Origin: Selenomonas sp. AE3005 | Lineage (GTDB): Bacteria > Bacillota > Negativicutes > Selenomonadales > Selenomonadaceae | Assembly: GCF_905233635.1 (NCBI RefSeq) | Contig: NZ_CAJODG010000063.1 | Location: forward strand, 1-9,603 | Direction of reading: 5' to 3' | Length of the DNA: 9,603 nucleotides | Shown: positions 1 through 7,613 of the stretch, piece after piece | How the letters are laid out: every line of letters begins with the position of its first letter | Numbering within the stretch: the stretch's first letter is position 1 | Notes under the pieces: generated by a model | Database searches by the model: none | Told to the model about the DNA's origin: nothing | What the model saw: only the letters and a program-made list of their open reading frames with translations | Program-made: the position numbers and the translations under genes

Positions 1-1336
1 GATTCATGAGGGCATGCGCAACGTTGTTGCTGGTGCTAATCCCATGATTATCAAAAAGGGTATCAACAAAGCTGTAAACGCTTTGGTTGAAGAAATTCAG
101 GCTAAGTCCAAGACCATCGAAAGCAAGGCTGACATCGCACAGGTTGCTACGATTTCTTCCGCTGATGAAGAAACCGGCGAACTTATTGCTGAAGCTATGG
201 AAAAAGTTGGCAAAGACGGCGTTATTACCGTGGAAGAATCCAAGTCCATGGCTACTAACCTATCCGTTGTGGAAGGCATGCAGTTTGACCGCGGTTACAT
301 TTCCCCGTACCTCGTAACGGATACGGACAAAATGGAAGCTGTTCTCGATGACCCGTACATCCTGATTACGGATCGCAAGATTTCCGCTATTGCCGATATC
401 CTGCCGATTCTGGAACAGGTTGTAAAACAGGGTAAGCAGCTGGCTGTTATCGCTGAAGATGTTGACGGCGAAGCTCTGACGACCATCGTGGTCAACAAAC
501 TCCGCGGCACCTTCAAGGCTCTGGCTGTGAAGGCTCCTGGCTTCGGTGACCGCCGCAAGGCAATGCTCGAAGATATCGCTATCCTCACGGGCGGTACGGT
601 TATCAGCGAAGAACTGGGCCGCAAGCTTGACAGCGTAACGCTTGAAGACCTCGGCCGTGCCCGTCAGATTCGTTCCACGAAGGAAGAAACCACTATCGTG
701 GACGGCGTAGGCGACAAGGATGCTATCGCAGCTCGCGTAGCTCAGATTAAGAAGCAGATTGCCGAAACCACGTCTGACTTTGACAAGGAAAAACTGCAGG
801 AACGTCTGGCTAAACTGGCTGGCGGCGTAGCTGTTATCGAAATCGGTGCTGCTACCGAAGTTGAAATGAAGGATAAGAAGTACCGCATCGAAGATGCCCT
901 CAACGCAACCCGTGCTGCTGTTGAAGAAGGTATCGTAGCTGGTGGCGGCACGACCTTCATCGACATCCTGCCGGCTCTTGATAAGCTGGATGTGGAAGGC
1001 GACGAAAAGGTCGGCGTGAATATCGTTCGCCGTGCTATCGAAGAACCTGTTCGTCAGATTGCCAGCAACGCCGGCCTCGAAGGCTCCGTAGTTGTTGAAG
1101 AAGTGAAGAAGGCTGGCGACGGCATCGGTTTCAACGCTCTCAAGAACGAATACGTTGATATGATTAAAGCTGGTATCGTTGACCCGGCTAAGGTTACGCG
1201 CTCCGCTCTGCAGAACGCTGCCTCCATCGCCTCCATGGTTCTGACCACGGAAACGCTGGTTGCTGACAAGCCGGAAGAAAAACCGGCTATGCCGGCTGGC
1301 GGTGCCCCGGGTATGGGCATGCCGGGCATGATGTAA
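1..1336 (+). CDS. groL: Chaperonin GroEL (60 kDa), 5' end outside window
   Basis: Subunit of the cytoplasmic double-ring chaperonin that folds proteins in an ATP-driven cycle with GroES. The frame is open from base 2 (I-H-E-G-M-R-N-V-V), matching about residue 100 of E. coli GroEL, so the N-terminal equatorial part with the GDGTTT nucleotide motif is missing; about 444 residues are visible. Diagnostic stretches in order are VVEGMQFDRGY, IIAEDVDGEAL-like (here VIAEDVDGEAL), KAPGFGDRRKAML, DIAILTGGTVISEE, KLQERLAKLAGGVAVI, EDALNATRAAVEEG and TRSALQNAASIASM. The catalytic Asp (E. coli D398) is the codon at 893-895. The tail is Met/Gly/Pro-rich, as usual for the family, and ends in Met-Met with tandem TAA stops. 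GroES and any CIRCE operator would lie upstream, out of view. The ATG at 14 is internal, not the start. Identity is certain. Confidence 0.98.
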   Translation, partial: IHEGMRNVVAGANPMIIKKGINKAVNALVEEIQAKSKTIESKADIAQVATISSADEETGELIAEAMEKVGKDGVITVEESKSMATNLSVVEGMQFDRGYISPYLVTDTDKMEAVLDDPYILITDRKISAIADILPILEQVVKQGKQLAVIAEDVDGEALTTIVVNKLRGTFKALAVKAPGFGDRRKAMLEDIAILTGGTVISEELGRKLDSVTLEDLGRARQIRSTKEETTIVDGVGDKDAIAARVAQIKKQIAETTSDFDKEKLQERLAKLAGGVAVIEIGAATEVEMKDKKYRIEDALNATRAAVEEGIVAGGGTTFIDILPALDKLDVEGDEKVGVNIVRRAIEEPVRQIASNAGLEGSVVVEEVKKAGDGIGFNALKNEYVDMIKAGIVDPAKVTRSALQNAASIASMVLTTETLVADKPEEKPAMPAGGAPGMGMPGMM

Positions 1337-1357
1337 TAAAAAGCCGTAATCAGGCTG

Positions 1358-1392
1358 AAAAAGGCAACTTTCTAATTGAGGGTTGCCTTTTT
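1358..1392 (+). terminator. Intrinsic terminator after groEL
   Basis: Perfect 11-bp stem (AAAAAGGCAAC / GTTGCCTTTTT), extendable by two G-U pairs to leave a 9-base loop. Its right arm ends in five T. It lies 21 bases after the groEL stop and should end the groEL message before the phosphatase gene. Confidence 0.85.
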
Positions 1393-1430
1393 CTATAGGC
1401 CTGCAATTGATATTTTAAGGAGATGTTTAG

Positions 1431-2330
1431 ATGAAATTCTTAGGTAAGAAACATAGCTTATTGCTGGCAGTGACTATGGGCGTGTCTGTGTTGGCAACGC
1501 CGCTGTCCACCAGCTATGCTGCCGATGTACCGGCAAACTACACTCAGGAACAGCTGAACAATGAAATGGGCATGGCGGTGGCATGGTTCCAGAACTCCGC
1601 GGAATATCGTGAACTTTGCTATCAGGCTTACAACACAGCCCTTGACCGTGTAAAGGCAGCGGTGGCTAATCATAAAAAAGGCGACAAGCCGCTGGCTATT
1701 GTTCTGGACGCTGATGAAACTGTTTTGGACAACAGCGCTTTTGAGGCTGGTTTGATTGGTACAGGCAATGCCTACAGTAATGCTACCTGGGATGAATGGT
1801 GCGCAGCTGCTAAAGCAACAGCTATGCCGGGGGCTACGGAATACCTGCAGGCAGTTGACAAGCTGGGTGTGGATATCTTCTATGTCACTAACCGCAGCAT
1901 GAAAACTCAGTACGAAGGTTCTGTTAAGAACATGAAAGCCCTCGGTTTCCCGCAGGTTGATAAAAAGCATATGCTTTTGAAAACTGACAAGAGCGACAAG
2001 ATGGAACGTTTCCAGCAGGTTATGAAGGACTATGATGTGGTAGTATTCATGGGTGACAATACGGGCGATATGCCGATTGGCTCCTACCATAAGAGCCAGA
2101 AGGAACGTAATGCTCTCGTAGATGCTCATAAGAGTGAATTTGGCAAGCGTTTCATCGTTTTGCCGAATCCGACCTATGGTGACTGGGAACCGGCGCTTGA
2201 CAAGAGCGGCAACTACTGGAAACAGACGCCGGCAGGCAAGAGTGAAATCCGCCGTAAATCCCTCCGTACCTGGAGACCGCTGAAGAGTGCTCAGGATAAA
2301 GCCAATACCAAACCGGGCACGGAACAATAA
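1431..2330 (+). CDS. Exported HAD acid phosphatase / 5'-nucleotidase, e(P4) family
   Basis: Predicted secreted phosphomonoesterase (HAD superfamily, class C acid phosphatase / lipoprotein e(P4) type). Such enzymes dephosphorylate nucleotides or other phosphate esters outside the cytoplasm. The 299 residues begin with a signal peptide: KK, a hydrophobic core at about 9-22, then STSYA|AD, a signal peptidase I site after residue 30. HAD motifs seen: I, VLDADETVLDN (nucleophile D93, acid/base D95); II, YVTNR (T153-R155); III, LLKTDKSDK (Lys in 184-190); IV, FMGDNTGD (D209, D213). The family marker YGDWE is at 249-253. The gene has an SD sequence (AAGGAGA, 1417-1423) 7 bases before ATG. Unlike Haemophilus e(P4), no lipobox Cys occurs in the signal peptide, so it is probably soluble in the periplasm. 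The C-terminus is a basic tail. No convincing promoter is seen in the short gap after the groEL terminator. Substrate is unknown; the family call is strong. Confidence 0.93.
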   Translation: MKFLGKKHSLLLAVTMGVSVLATPLSTSYAADVPANYTQEQLNNEMGMAVAWFQNSAEYRELCYQAYNTALDRVKAAVANHKKGDKPLAIVLDADETVLDNSAFEAGLIGTGNAYSNATWDEWCAAAKATAMPGATEYLQAVDKLGVDIFYVTNRSMKTQYEGSVKNMKALGFPQVDKKHMLLKTDKSDKMERFQQVMKDYDVVVFMGDNTGDMPIGSYHKSQKERNALVDAHKSEFGKRFIVLPNPTYGDWEPALDKSGNYWKQTPAGKSEIRRKSLRTWRPLKSAQDKANTKPGTEQ

Positions 2331-2343
2331 TATCTCTGTAAGT

Positions 2344-2380
2344 AAAAAATACGTTGGCGTTTTTCGCCAACGTATTTTTT
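2344..2380. terminator. Bidirectional terminator between convergent phosphatase gene and recQ
   Basis: Perfect 16-bp inverted repeat with a TTTTT loop (2360-2364). The left arm starts with six A and the right arm ends with six T (seven with 2381), so either strand gives a GC-containing hairpin followed by a U-tract. It begins 14 bases after the phosphatase stop and sits 6 bases past the recQ stop on the other strand, so one element can serve both genes. Confidence 0.9.
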
Positions 2381-2386
2381 TGCTGT

Positions 2387-4210
2387 TTATTTGTTTTTTT
2401 GAAGGCACTCCAGGAATTCCTGACCGTATTTGCGCAGTTTCTGTTCACCAATACCTTTGACGGTGAGCATTTCGTCCAGGCTTTGCGGCTGGACGCGGCA
2501 CATATCACGCAGGGTGGCGTCGGAAAAGACCACATACGGTGGTACATGTTCCCGGGTGGCGATTTCTTTGCGCAGATGGCGCAGATGGTCAAAGAGCTCC
2601 GGCGCGGCGGGAGCTCGTTCCATTTCGGGCTGGGGGACGGCCTGATAGACTTTTTCCTGCCCTTTGAGGACGGGATAGGCAGACGGCCGCAGGGTGACTA
2701 CGGGATATTTGCTTTCCGTCAATGTCAGGTAATCCGTGGCGATAAAGCGCTGAATGAGCAGCTTGATATCGGCCAGCGTCCGTTCCTTAAATAAGCCGAA
2801 GGTGGAGAGCTTATCAAAATGCAGCTCCCTGACGCGCTTGTCTTTAGAGCCCTTTAGTACCTGCGCCACCAGCGTCAGGCCAAAGGCTTCATGCATGCGG
2901 TAGACGCAGGAGAACACCTTTTGCGCGTCGATGGTAACGTCAATCCGTTCCAGTCCGGCTTTGCAGTTGCCGCAGTTGTCACAGGTGACGTCCGTGCCTG
3001 CACCGCCGAAGTAATGAATGATAAAATGACGCAGGCATTCCGGGGTGTGGCAGTAGTCCACCATCTTTTGCAGGGTGCCCAGGTTATGTGCCTTGCGCTC
3101 CTCGTTTTCAATTGACACGTCAATGAGATATTTCTGCGTCATAACGTCCTGCGGGGAGAACAGCAGAATGCAGCTGCCCGGTTCGCCATCACGGCCGGCG
3201 CGGCCGGCCTCCTGATAATAAGCCTCGATATTCTTGGGCATATTATAATGGATAACATAGCGGACATTTGACTTGTCAATGCCCATGCCGAACGCGTTAG
3301 TGGCGACGATGACCTGTACATTATCGTAGAGAAAATCCTCCTGCGCCTGATTGCGGGCTTTGTCTGACATGCCGGCATGATAGCGTCCTACGGCGAATTT
3401 CTTCTTCTTTAAGTACTCATAAAGGCTGTCCACTTCTTTGCGTGTGGCAGCATAGATAATGCCTGATTCTTCGGGGTGTTTTTTTATGAAACCGGTGATA
3501 TATTTTTTCTTGTCCTCGCCGCGGCGCACTTCAAAGTAGAGGTTGGGGCGGTCAAAACCGGTAACATGGATACGCGGCTGACGCAGGTGCAGGAGGGTTA
3601 CGATATCTTCTTTGACTTCGGGCGTGGCCGTAGCGGTAAAAGCACTGACCAATGGCCGCTGGGGGAGACTGGCGATAAAGGGGGCAATCTGCCGGTAGCT
3701 GGGGCGGAAATCGTGCCCCCATTGGGACAGGCAGTGAGCCTCGTCCACTGCGACCATGGAAATTTCCTGTTGTTCGATAATATACCGGAAATAATCGGTG
3801 TCGAGCCGTTCCGGTGCCACATAAATGAGTTTGTACCGGCCGGCGGCAATGGCGGCCAGCCGCTGCTGTGATTCATCAAGGGAAAGCTGGCTGTTGATAT
3901 AAGTGGCAGGCACTCCCTGTTCGAGCAGGGAGTCCACCTGGTCCTTCATCAGGGATATCAGGGGCGATATAACCAACGTTATACCGGGAAAAACCAACGC
4001 CGGCAGCTGAAAGCAAATGGATTTGCCGGCACCGGTGGGCATGATGGCCACCGTATCCTGCCCGGATAAAAGGCTTTCTACCACTGGACGCTGTGCCGGG
4101 CGAAAGTCCTGATAGCCGTAGAATTTGCGCAAGAGCTCCCGGGCCTGGTCAAGATATGGATTATCCACGAAAAAAACACCTGTTTCTAAGCAAAATTTAA
4201 TAGTTTTCAC
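2387..4210 (-). CDS. recQ: ATP-dependent DNA helicase RecQ
   Basis: A 3'-5' superfamily 2 DNA helicase for recombination, replication-fork repair and unwinding of structured DNA. All parts of a full bacterial RecQ are present in 607 residues (E. coli about 610): the YGYQDFRPAQ motif 0 (31-40), Walker A MPTGAGKS (57-64, K63), DEAH (156-159), SAFTATAT motif III (189-196), motif VI GRAGRDG (336-342), a zinc site with Cys 392, 410, 413 and 416, a winged helix (about 420-515) and a C-terminal HRDC domain (about 534-607) holding VPPYVVFSDATL. Start choice is open. The first GTG (4210) has its nearest SD-like AAGGA 14 bases away; a second in-frame GTG at 4168, giving 593 residues that start DNPYLDQ after the initiator, has AGGTG 8 bases upstream and better fits the family N-terminus. 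The gene stands alone, divergent from the efflux operon and convergent with the phosphatase gene. Confidence 0.97.
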   Translation of the reverse strand: MKTIKFCLETGVFFVDNPYLDQARELLRKFYGYQDFRPAQRPVVESLLSGQDTVAIMPTGAGKSICFQLPALVFPGITLVISPLISLMKDQVDSLLEQGVPATYINSQLSLDESQQRLAAIAAGRYKLIYVAPERLDTDYFRYIIEQQEISMVAVDEAHCLSQWGHDFRPSYRQIAPFIASLPQRPLVSAFTATATPEVKEDIVTLLHLRQPRIHVTGFDRPNLYFEVRRGEDKKKYITGFIKKHPEESGIIYAATRKEVDSLYEYLKKKKFAVGRYHAGMSDKARNQAQEDFLYDNVQVIVATNAFGMGIDKSNVRYVIHYNMPKNIEAYYQEAGRAGRDGEPGSCILLFSPQDVMTQKYLIDVSIENEERKAHNLGTLQKMVDYCHTPECLRHFIIHYFGGAGTDVTCDNCGNCKAGLERIDVTIDAQKVFSCVYRMHEAFGLTLVAQVLKGSKDKRVRELHFDKLSTFGLFKERTLADIKLLIQRFIATDYLTLTESKYPVVTLRPSAYPVLKGQEKVYQAVPQPEMERAPAAPELFDHLRHLRKEIATREHVPPYVVFSDATLRDMCRVQPQSLDEMLTVKGIGEQKLRKYGQEFLECLQKNK

Positions 4211-4275
4211 ATAAAATTACAACGTCCTTATCTTATCATATATCATACAATTTACTCCACCCCAAAATAAAAATA

Positions 4276-4284
4276 TGGTAAAAT
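4276..4284 (+). promoter_or_regulatory. Candidate extended -10 promoter of the efflux operon
   Basis: TGGTAAAAT reads as an extended -10 (TGn followed by TAAAAT), 41 bases before the GTG start of the first operon gene. No clear -35 is found at normal spacing: 4256-4261 reads TCCACC. The call therefore rests on the extended -10 alone, in an AT-rich stretch where chance matches are common. Confidence 0.4.
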
Positions 4285-4311
4285 ATGATAATGTATGGAT
4301 ATAACATAATT

Positions 4312-4319
4312 GAGGAGGA
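4312..4319 (+). promoter_or_regulatory. Strong ribosome binding site fixing the GTG start of the TolC-family gene
   Basis: GAGGAGGA ends 6 bases before the GTG at 4326. It is the best Shine-Dalgarno match in the window. It supports GTG as the true start, and the reading frame from it opens directly into a signal peptide. Confidence 0.85.
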
Positions 4320-4325
4320 ATCTTC

Positions 4326-5738
4326 GTGAAATTGGCACGTTGGATAAAGGCAGGCGGCACGTTTACGGCTTTGCTGCTGACCATGCCCGGGGCGCAGGCC
4401 GCGGATTTGAGTTTGCAGGACGCTATCAATATGGCTCTGTCACAAAATACCAGTCTGAAAATAACCCAAAAAGGGGAGGACACCGCGAAATATGCTTTGG
4501 ACGAGGCCAAAGGCAATAACGGTTTCAGTGTGACGGCCACTGACAGCCTCAGTACGAGCAAAAGCAAGGATACCCAGCGCCGTGACAGCAATAGTATCGG
4601 GGTAACGGGGAAATTGCCTCTGTACAGCGGTGGCAGGAATCAGGCCAACATCAAAAAAGCGGAACTCGGTATGGAGGCAGCTGACCTGACAACGCAGCGC
4701 GCGCAGGAGAATTTGAAACTCAGCGTTATCGAGGCCTATTATGACGCTTTGGAGGCCAGGAAAACCGTGGCTGTGCGTCAGGAAACAGTGGATAAATATC
4801 AGGAGCATTTTACGAATGTCAGCCAGCTTTATGCGGCCGGTTCCAAAGCCCGTATTGATGTTATCCGCTCACAGGTGGAACTGAGTGACGCGCGGCAGAA
4901 TCTGATTAAAGCGGAAAACAGCTATGAGGTGAGTCTGGCCTCGCTGCGCAATTATATCAATATCAACCGTAGTGAACCCTTGAATCTTACCACGGATTTC
5001 AGTTATGTGGGCTTTGATAAAGAACTGGGCGGCTGTATTGATTACGCGTATAACAACCGCAAAGACCTGCTTATCGATAAAAACAAGCTGGCCCAGCAGG
5101 AACAGACGGTCAAAGCAGCCAAGGCCGGTTATCTGCCGAGCCTTAACCTGTCGTTGGGAGTAAATCAGTCCAATCAGTTCAATCCGTCCAGCACTAATGA
5201 TTATGGTGCCTCGGCAACTTTGGGGCTGTCCTGGAATATTTTTGACAGCGGTGTCACCAATGCGCAGGTAAAAGCGGCGCAGACAGCGCTGGACGTAGCG
5301 AAACTGACCTTGCTGAAAGACCAGGAAACGGTTGATTACAATTTGCGGCAGGCCTATTACAATATGCGCGAGGCGGAAAAACGTCTTAATTCCACGCAGG
5401 ACGCTGTTCATCAGGCGGAAGAAGATGCCTTTATCGCCAGGGAAAAATACCGGGCTGGTGAAGGGCTGATGCTCGATATCATCGACGCCCAGGAGGCCTT
5501 GTCAAAGGCTCGCCTTAACTATATCAGTGCCCAGTATGACTATGCACGCTACAAGGCAGCTGTGGAAAATGCCATGGGAATGGAGCTGACCGCAGAGGAA
5601 AAAGCGGCAGCTGCCCAGCTTGAAACAAATGTCGATAAGGTTATGGCTGTACCACAGGCAGGGACGGCGCCGGAGGCGTCTGCAGCCAGTACCCGTAAGG
5701 TAGCAGAAGAACTGGCAGGAAATGAGGTAGCTAAATGA
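4326..5738 (+). CDS. tolC: TolC-family outer membrane efflux channel
   Basis: Outer-membrane factor of a tripartite pump: a trimeric barrel plus periplasmic alpha-helical tunnel that exports substrates handed over by the adaptor. The 470 residues start with a signal peptide (RWIK, hydrophobic core at about 11-20, cleavage near AQA|AD at 25/26). The mature part holds two outer-membrane-efflux repeats. The internal duplication shows as GKLPLYSGGRNQANIKKAE (96-113) against LSWNIFDSGVTNAQVKAAQ (301-319), each followed by long coiled-coil helices and an AYY motif (EAYYDALEA, RQAYYNMREA). The last about 45 residues are Ala/Glu-rich and low in complexity. It starts with GTG, is first in the operon, and overlaps the adaptor gene by ATGA. 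The symbol is by family only; several TolC homologues often coexist in one genome. The presence of this gene is a main argument for an outer membrane in this organism. Confidence 0.93.
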   Translation: MKLARWIKAGGTFTALLLTMPGAQAADLSLQDAINMALSQNTSLKITQKGEDTAKYALDEAKGNNGFSVTATDSLSTSKSKDTQRRDSNSIGVTGKLPLYSGGRNQANIKKAELGMEAADLTTQRAQENLKLSVIEAYYDALEARKTVAVRQETVDKYQEHFTNVSQLYAAGSKARIDVIRSQVELSDARQNLIKAENSYEVSLASLRNYININRSEPLNLTTDFSYVGFDKELGGCIDYAYNNRKDLLIDKNKLAQQEQTVKAAKAGYLPSLNLSLGVNQSNQFNPSSTNDYGASATLGLSWNIFDSGVTNAQVKAAQTALDVAKLTLLKDQETVDYNLRQAYYNMREAEKRLNSTQDAVHQAEEDAFIAREKYRAGEGLMLDIIDAQEALSKARLNYISAQYDYARYKAAVENAMGMELTAEEKAAAAQLETNVDKVMAVPQAGTAPEASAASTRKVAEELAGNEVAK

Positions 5739-6871
5739 AACTTAATTGGAAGATAAAAGCCGCCATTGCCGTGGTGCTGGTGGCAGCCTGTGCCGCTGGC
5801 GGCTATAACTACTACACAAAACAGCAGGCTGCAAAACAGGCGGCTGCCGTGGAAACAACGCCCGTCACCAGAATGAATCTAAAATCCACCGTTTCGGCTA
5901 CCGGGACGATTCGCCCGGTGAATTCCGTCGAGGTAAGCTCCAAGGTAACGGCCCGGATAAAAGATGTGCTGGTCAAGGAAAATGATACCGTGACCGCCGG
6001 TCAGATTGTCGCTACACTGGACGCTACGGATTATGAAGAAAAGCGTAATCAGGCCCAGTATAAGGTCAACAATACCAAATCCAAGTATGAACGGGCCCAA
6101 TACCTGTACAGCATTGGCGCTGACACCCAGGAGCAGCTGGAAGACGCCAAAATGAGCTATGATACAGCGGTTTCCTCGCTGGCTGAATCCCAGTCCAATA
6201 TGAACGAAATGACCATTGTGGCACCGATGTCCGGCGTGGTAGTAGGCGAGCCGCAGACTCCCGGTACCATGGCTGTACAGGGCAACAGCAGCCCCACGGT
6301 CATCATGCGCATTGCTGACTTGTCAAGCAAGCGTATACTGGCCAAGGTCGATGAAACGGATATCGGTAATGTGAAGGTGGGGCAGTCCGCAACCTTCACC
6401 GTGGACAGCTATACCGGTAAAACCTTTACCGCCCGGGTATCGAAGATTTCCCAGACGGATACCAGCAACTCCTGGAACATTAACACGTCCAGCAGTTCCT
6501 CCAGCAGTAGTTCTTCGTCGGCCAGCGTTATTTACTACTATGTGACACTGGATGTAGATGACCCGGATAACGAGCTGCTGCCGTCCATGACCGCCCGCGT
6601 GGAAATAAACACGGCGGAAAAGACGGACGCTTTGGTAGTGCCGATTTCTACTTTGAAAACAGATGCCAACGGTTCCTATGTTATCGTGAAAAATGCGGAC
6701 GGCAGTCAGGAAAACCGTTATGTGTCTACGGGTATCTACAGCGACGAGTATGTGGAAATCCTGGATGGCGTGTCCGAAGGGGAAAATGTGGTCAGCACCT
6801 ATGTGGCTAAGACCACTGCGTCGAGCGCAAAAAAAAACAGCAGCAATCGGGGGGGGCCGCCTCCAATGTGA
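5735..6871 (+). CDS. macA: MacA-like periplasmic adaptor (HlyD / membrane fusion protein)
   Basis: Periplasmic adaptor linking the inner-membrane ABC pump to the TolC-like channel. In 378 residues: a short cytoplasmic N-terminus, one transmembrane anchor (about 8-23), the lipoyl/barrel-sandwich half GTIRPVNSVEVSSKVTARI (57-75), a short helical hairpin (about 97-155), the second lipoyl half TIVAPMSGVVVGEP (160-173), a beta-barrel, and a membrane-proximal domain with VVPISTLKTDANGSYVIV (301-318). The stretch where MacA homologues usually read straight through into the YYYVTLDV-like strand carries a run of 11 serines (252-262) in mixed codons, presumably a flexible loop. The C-terminus is Ser/Lys/Asn-rich and ends RGGPPPM, encoded over an A9 run (6829-6837) and a G8 run (6849-6856). 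The ATG overlaps the previous stop by 4 bases, with GAGGT upstream. The adaptor family is clear; the substrate is not shown by sequence. Confidence 0.92.
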   Translation: MKLNWKIKAAIAVVLVAACAAGGYNYYTKQQAAKQAAAVETTPVTRMNLKSTVSATGTIRPVNSVEVSSKVTARIKDVLVKENDTVTAGQIVATLDATDYEEKRNQAQYKVNNTKSKYERAQYLYSIGADTQEQLEDAKMSYDTAVSSLAESQSNMNEMTIVAPMSGVVVGEPQTPGTMAVQGNSSPTVIMRIADLSSKRILAKVDETDIGNVKVGQSATFTVDSYTGKTFTARVSKISQTDTSNSWNINTSSSSSSSSSSSASVIYYYVTLDVDDPDNELLPSMTARVEINTAEKTDALVVPISTLKTDANGSYVIVKNADGSQENRYVSTGIYSDEYVEILDGVSEGENVVSTYVAKTTASSAKKNSSNRGGPPPM

Positions 6872-6890
6872 GAAGGGCGGTAAAAATGCG

Positions 6891-7613
6891 ATGACAAATA
6901 AAGAAACACGCACTGCCACCATTCAGCTGAAAGATATAAAGAAACTTTATAAAATCGGCGGTGAAACCGTGGCGGCCTTGGATGGCATCACCACCAATAT
7001 CTATCAGGGCGAATTTGCTGCCCTGATGGGGCCCTCCGGTTCAGGTAAGTCCACGCTGATGAATATTTTGGGGTGCCTGGACAGGCCAACTGTCGGTTCG
7101 TATAAACTTGACGGTCAGGAAGTGGCCGGCCTCAGTGATGACCAGCTGGCCATCACGCGTAATAAAAAAATCGGCTTTGTCTTTCAGAACTTTAATCTGC
7201 TCTCGCGTATTTCCGCCCTGGAAAACGTGGCTTTGCCCCTGGTATACTCAGGTGTAGGGCGTAAGGAAAGGCTCGAAAAGGCCATGCATTTTTTGGAGGC
7301 TGTCGGTCTGGGTGACCGGGCCGGTCACCAGCCTAATGAGCTGTCGGGCGGTCAGCGTCAGCGCGTGGCCATTGCCAGGGCACTGGTCAATGACCCGCAT
7401 ATCATCATGGCCGATGAACCGACAGGTAATCTCGATACGAAATCCACCAAGGAAATCATGGAAATTTTCCAGAAGATGCATGACATGGGGCGCACAATTA
7501 TTCTCGTCACCCACGAGCCGGAAATTGCCGCTTGTGCCAGCCGTCAGCTGCTGGTGCGTGATGGCAAAATAACCCGTGACGAAGGAAGGGGCGTGGTGAT
7601 GGATGTTATTTAG
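6891..7613 (+). CDS. macB: MacB-type ABC transporter ATP-binding subunit
   Basis: Cytoplasmic ATPase that powers the mechanotransmission-type pump. The 240 residues hold a complete nucleotide-binding domain: Walker A GPSGSGKST (47-55), Q-loop Q99 in FVFQNFNLL, signature LSGGQ (151-155), Walker B IIMADE (171-176, catalytic E176), D-loop NLD (180-182) and H-loop H208. GCLDRPT and GLSDDQLAITRNKKIGFVFQ are typical of the MacB/LolD/FtsE branch. The frame stays open upstream to 6693, but that extension overlaps the adaptor gene and looks unlike any ABC domain. ATG 6891 gives the usual N-terminus (IQLKDIKKLYKIGGETVAAL); the nearest SD-like bases (AGAAGGGCGG, 6871-6880) are somewhat far away. It begins 19 bases after the adaptor stop and overlaps the permease gene by 11 bases. 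E. coli MacB carries ATPase and permease in one chain; here they are separate genes, so the symbol is by family only. Confidence 0.95.
   Translation: MTNKETRTATIQLKDIKKLYKIGGETVAALDGITTNIYQGEFAALMGPSGSGKSTLMNILGCLDRPTVGSYKLDGQEVAGLSDDQLAITRNKKIGFVFQNFNLLSRISALENVALPLVYSGVGRKERLEKAMHFLEAVGLGDRAGHQPNELSGGQRQRVAIARALVNDPHIIMADEPTGNLDTKSTKEIMEIFQKMHDMGRTIILVTHEPEIAACASRQLLVRDGKITRDEGRGVVMDVI

Larger units (their letters stand above)
4211..4325. promoter_or_regulatory. AT-rich divergent control region between recQ and the efflux operon
   Basis: These 115 bases must hold the start signals of both divergent units. The stretch is rich in TATCATA/TATGATA words: ATCATA at 4235-4240 and again at 4242-4247, and ATGATA at 4285-4290. 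A 9-bp inverted repeat (TTATCATAT at 4233-4241, ATATGATAA at 4283-4291) flanks the likely plus-strand -10 box. No good -35/-10 pair stands out for recQ. An operator function is inference only. Confidence 0.5.

Noticed and set aside
1458..2408. 316-codon open frame on the minus strand across the phosphatase gene
   Set aside because: It is antisense to a clearly real gene with intact HAD motifs, crosses the bidirectional terminator, and has no recognisable domain.
6693..6890. Upstream extension of the ATPase reading frame giving a 306-residue protein
   Set aside because: The added 66 residues overlap the adaptor gene in another frame, are unlike an ABC domain, and the ATG at 6891 gives the normal family N-terminus.
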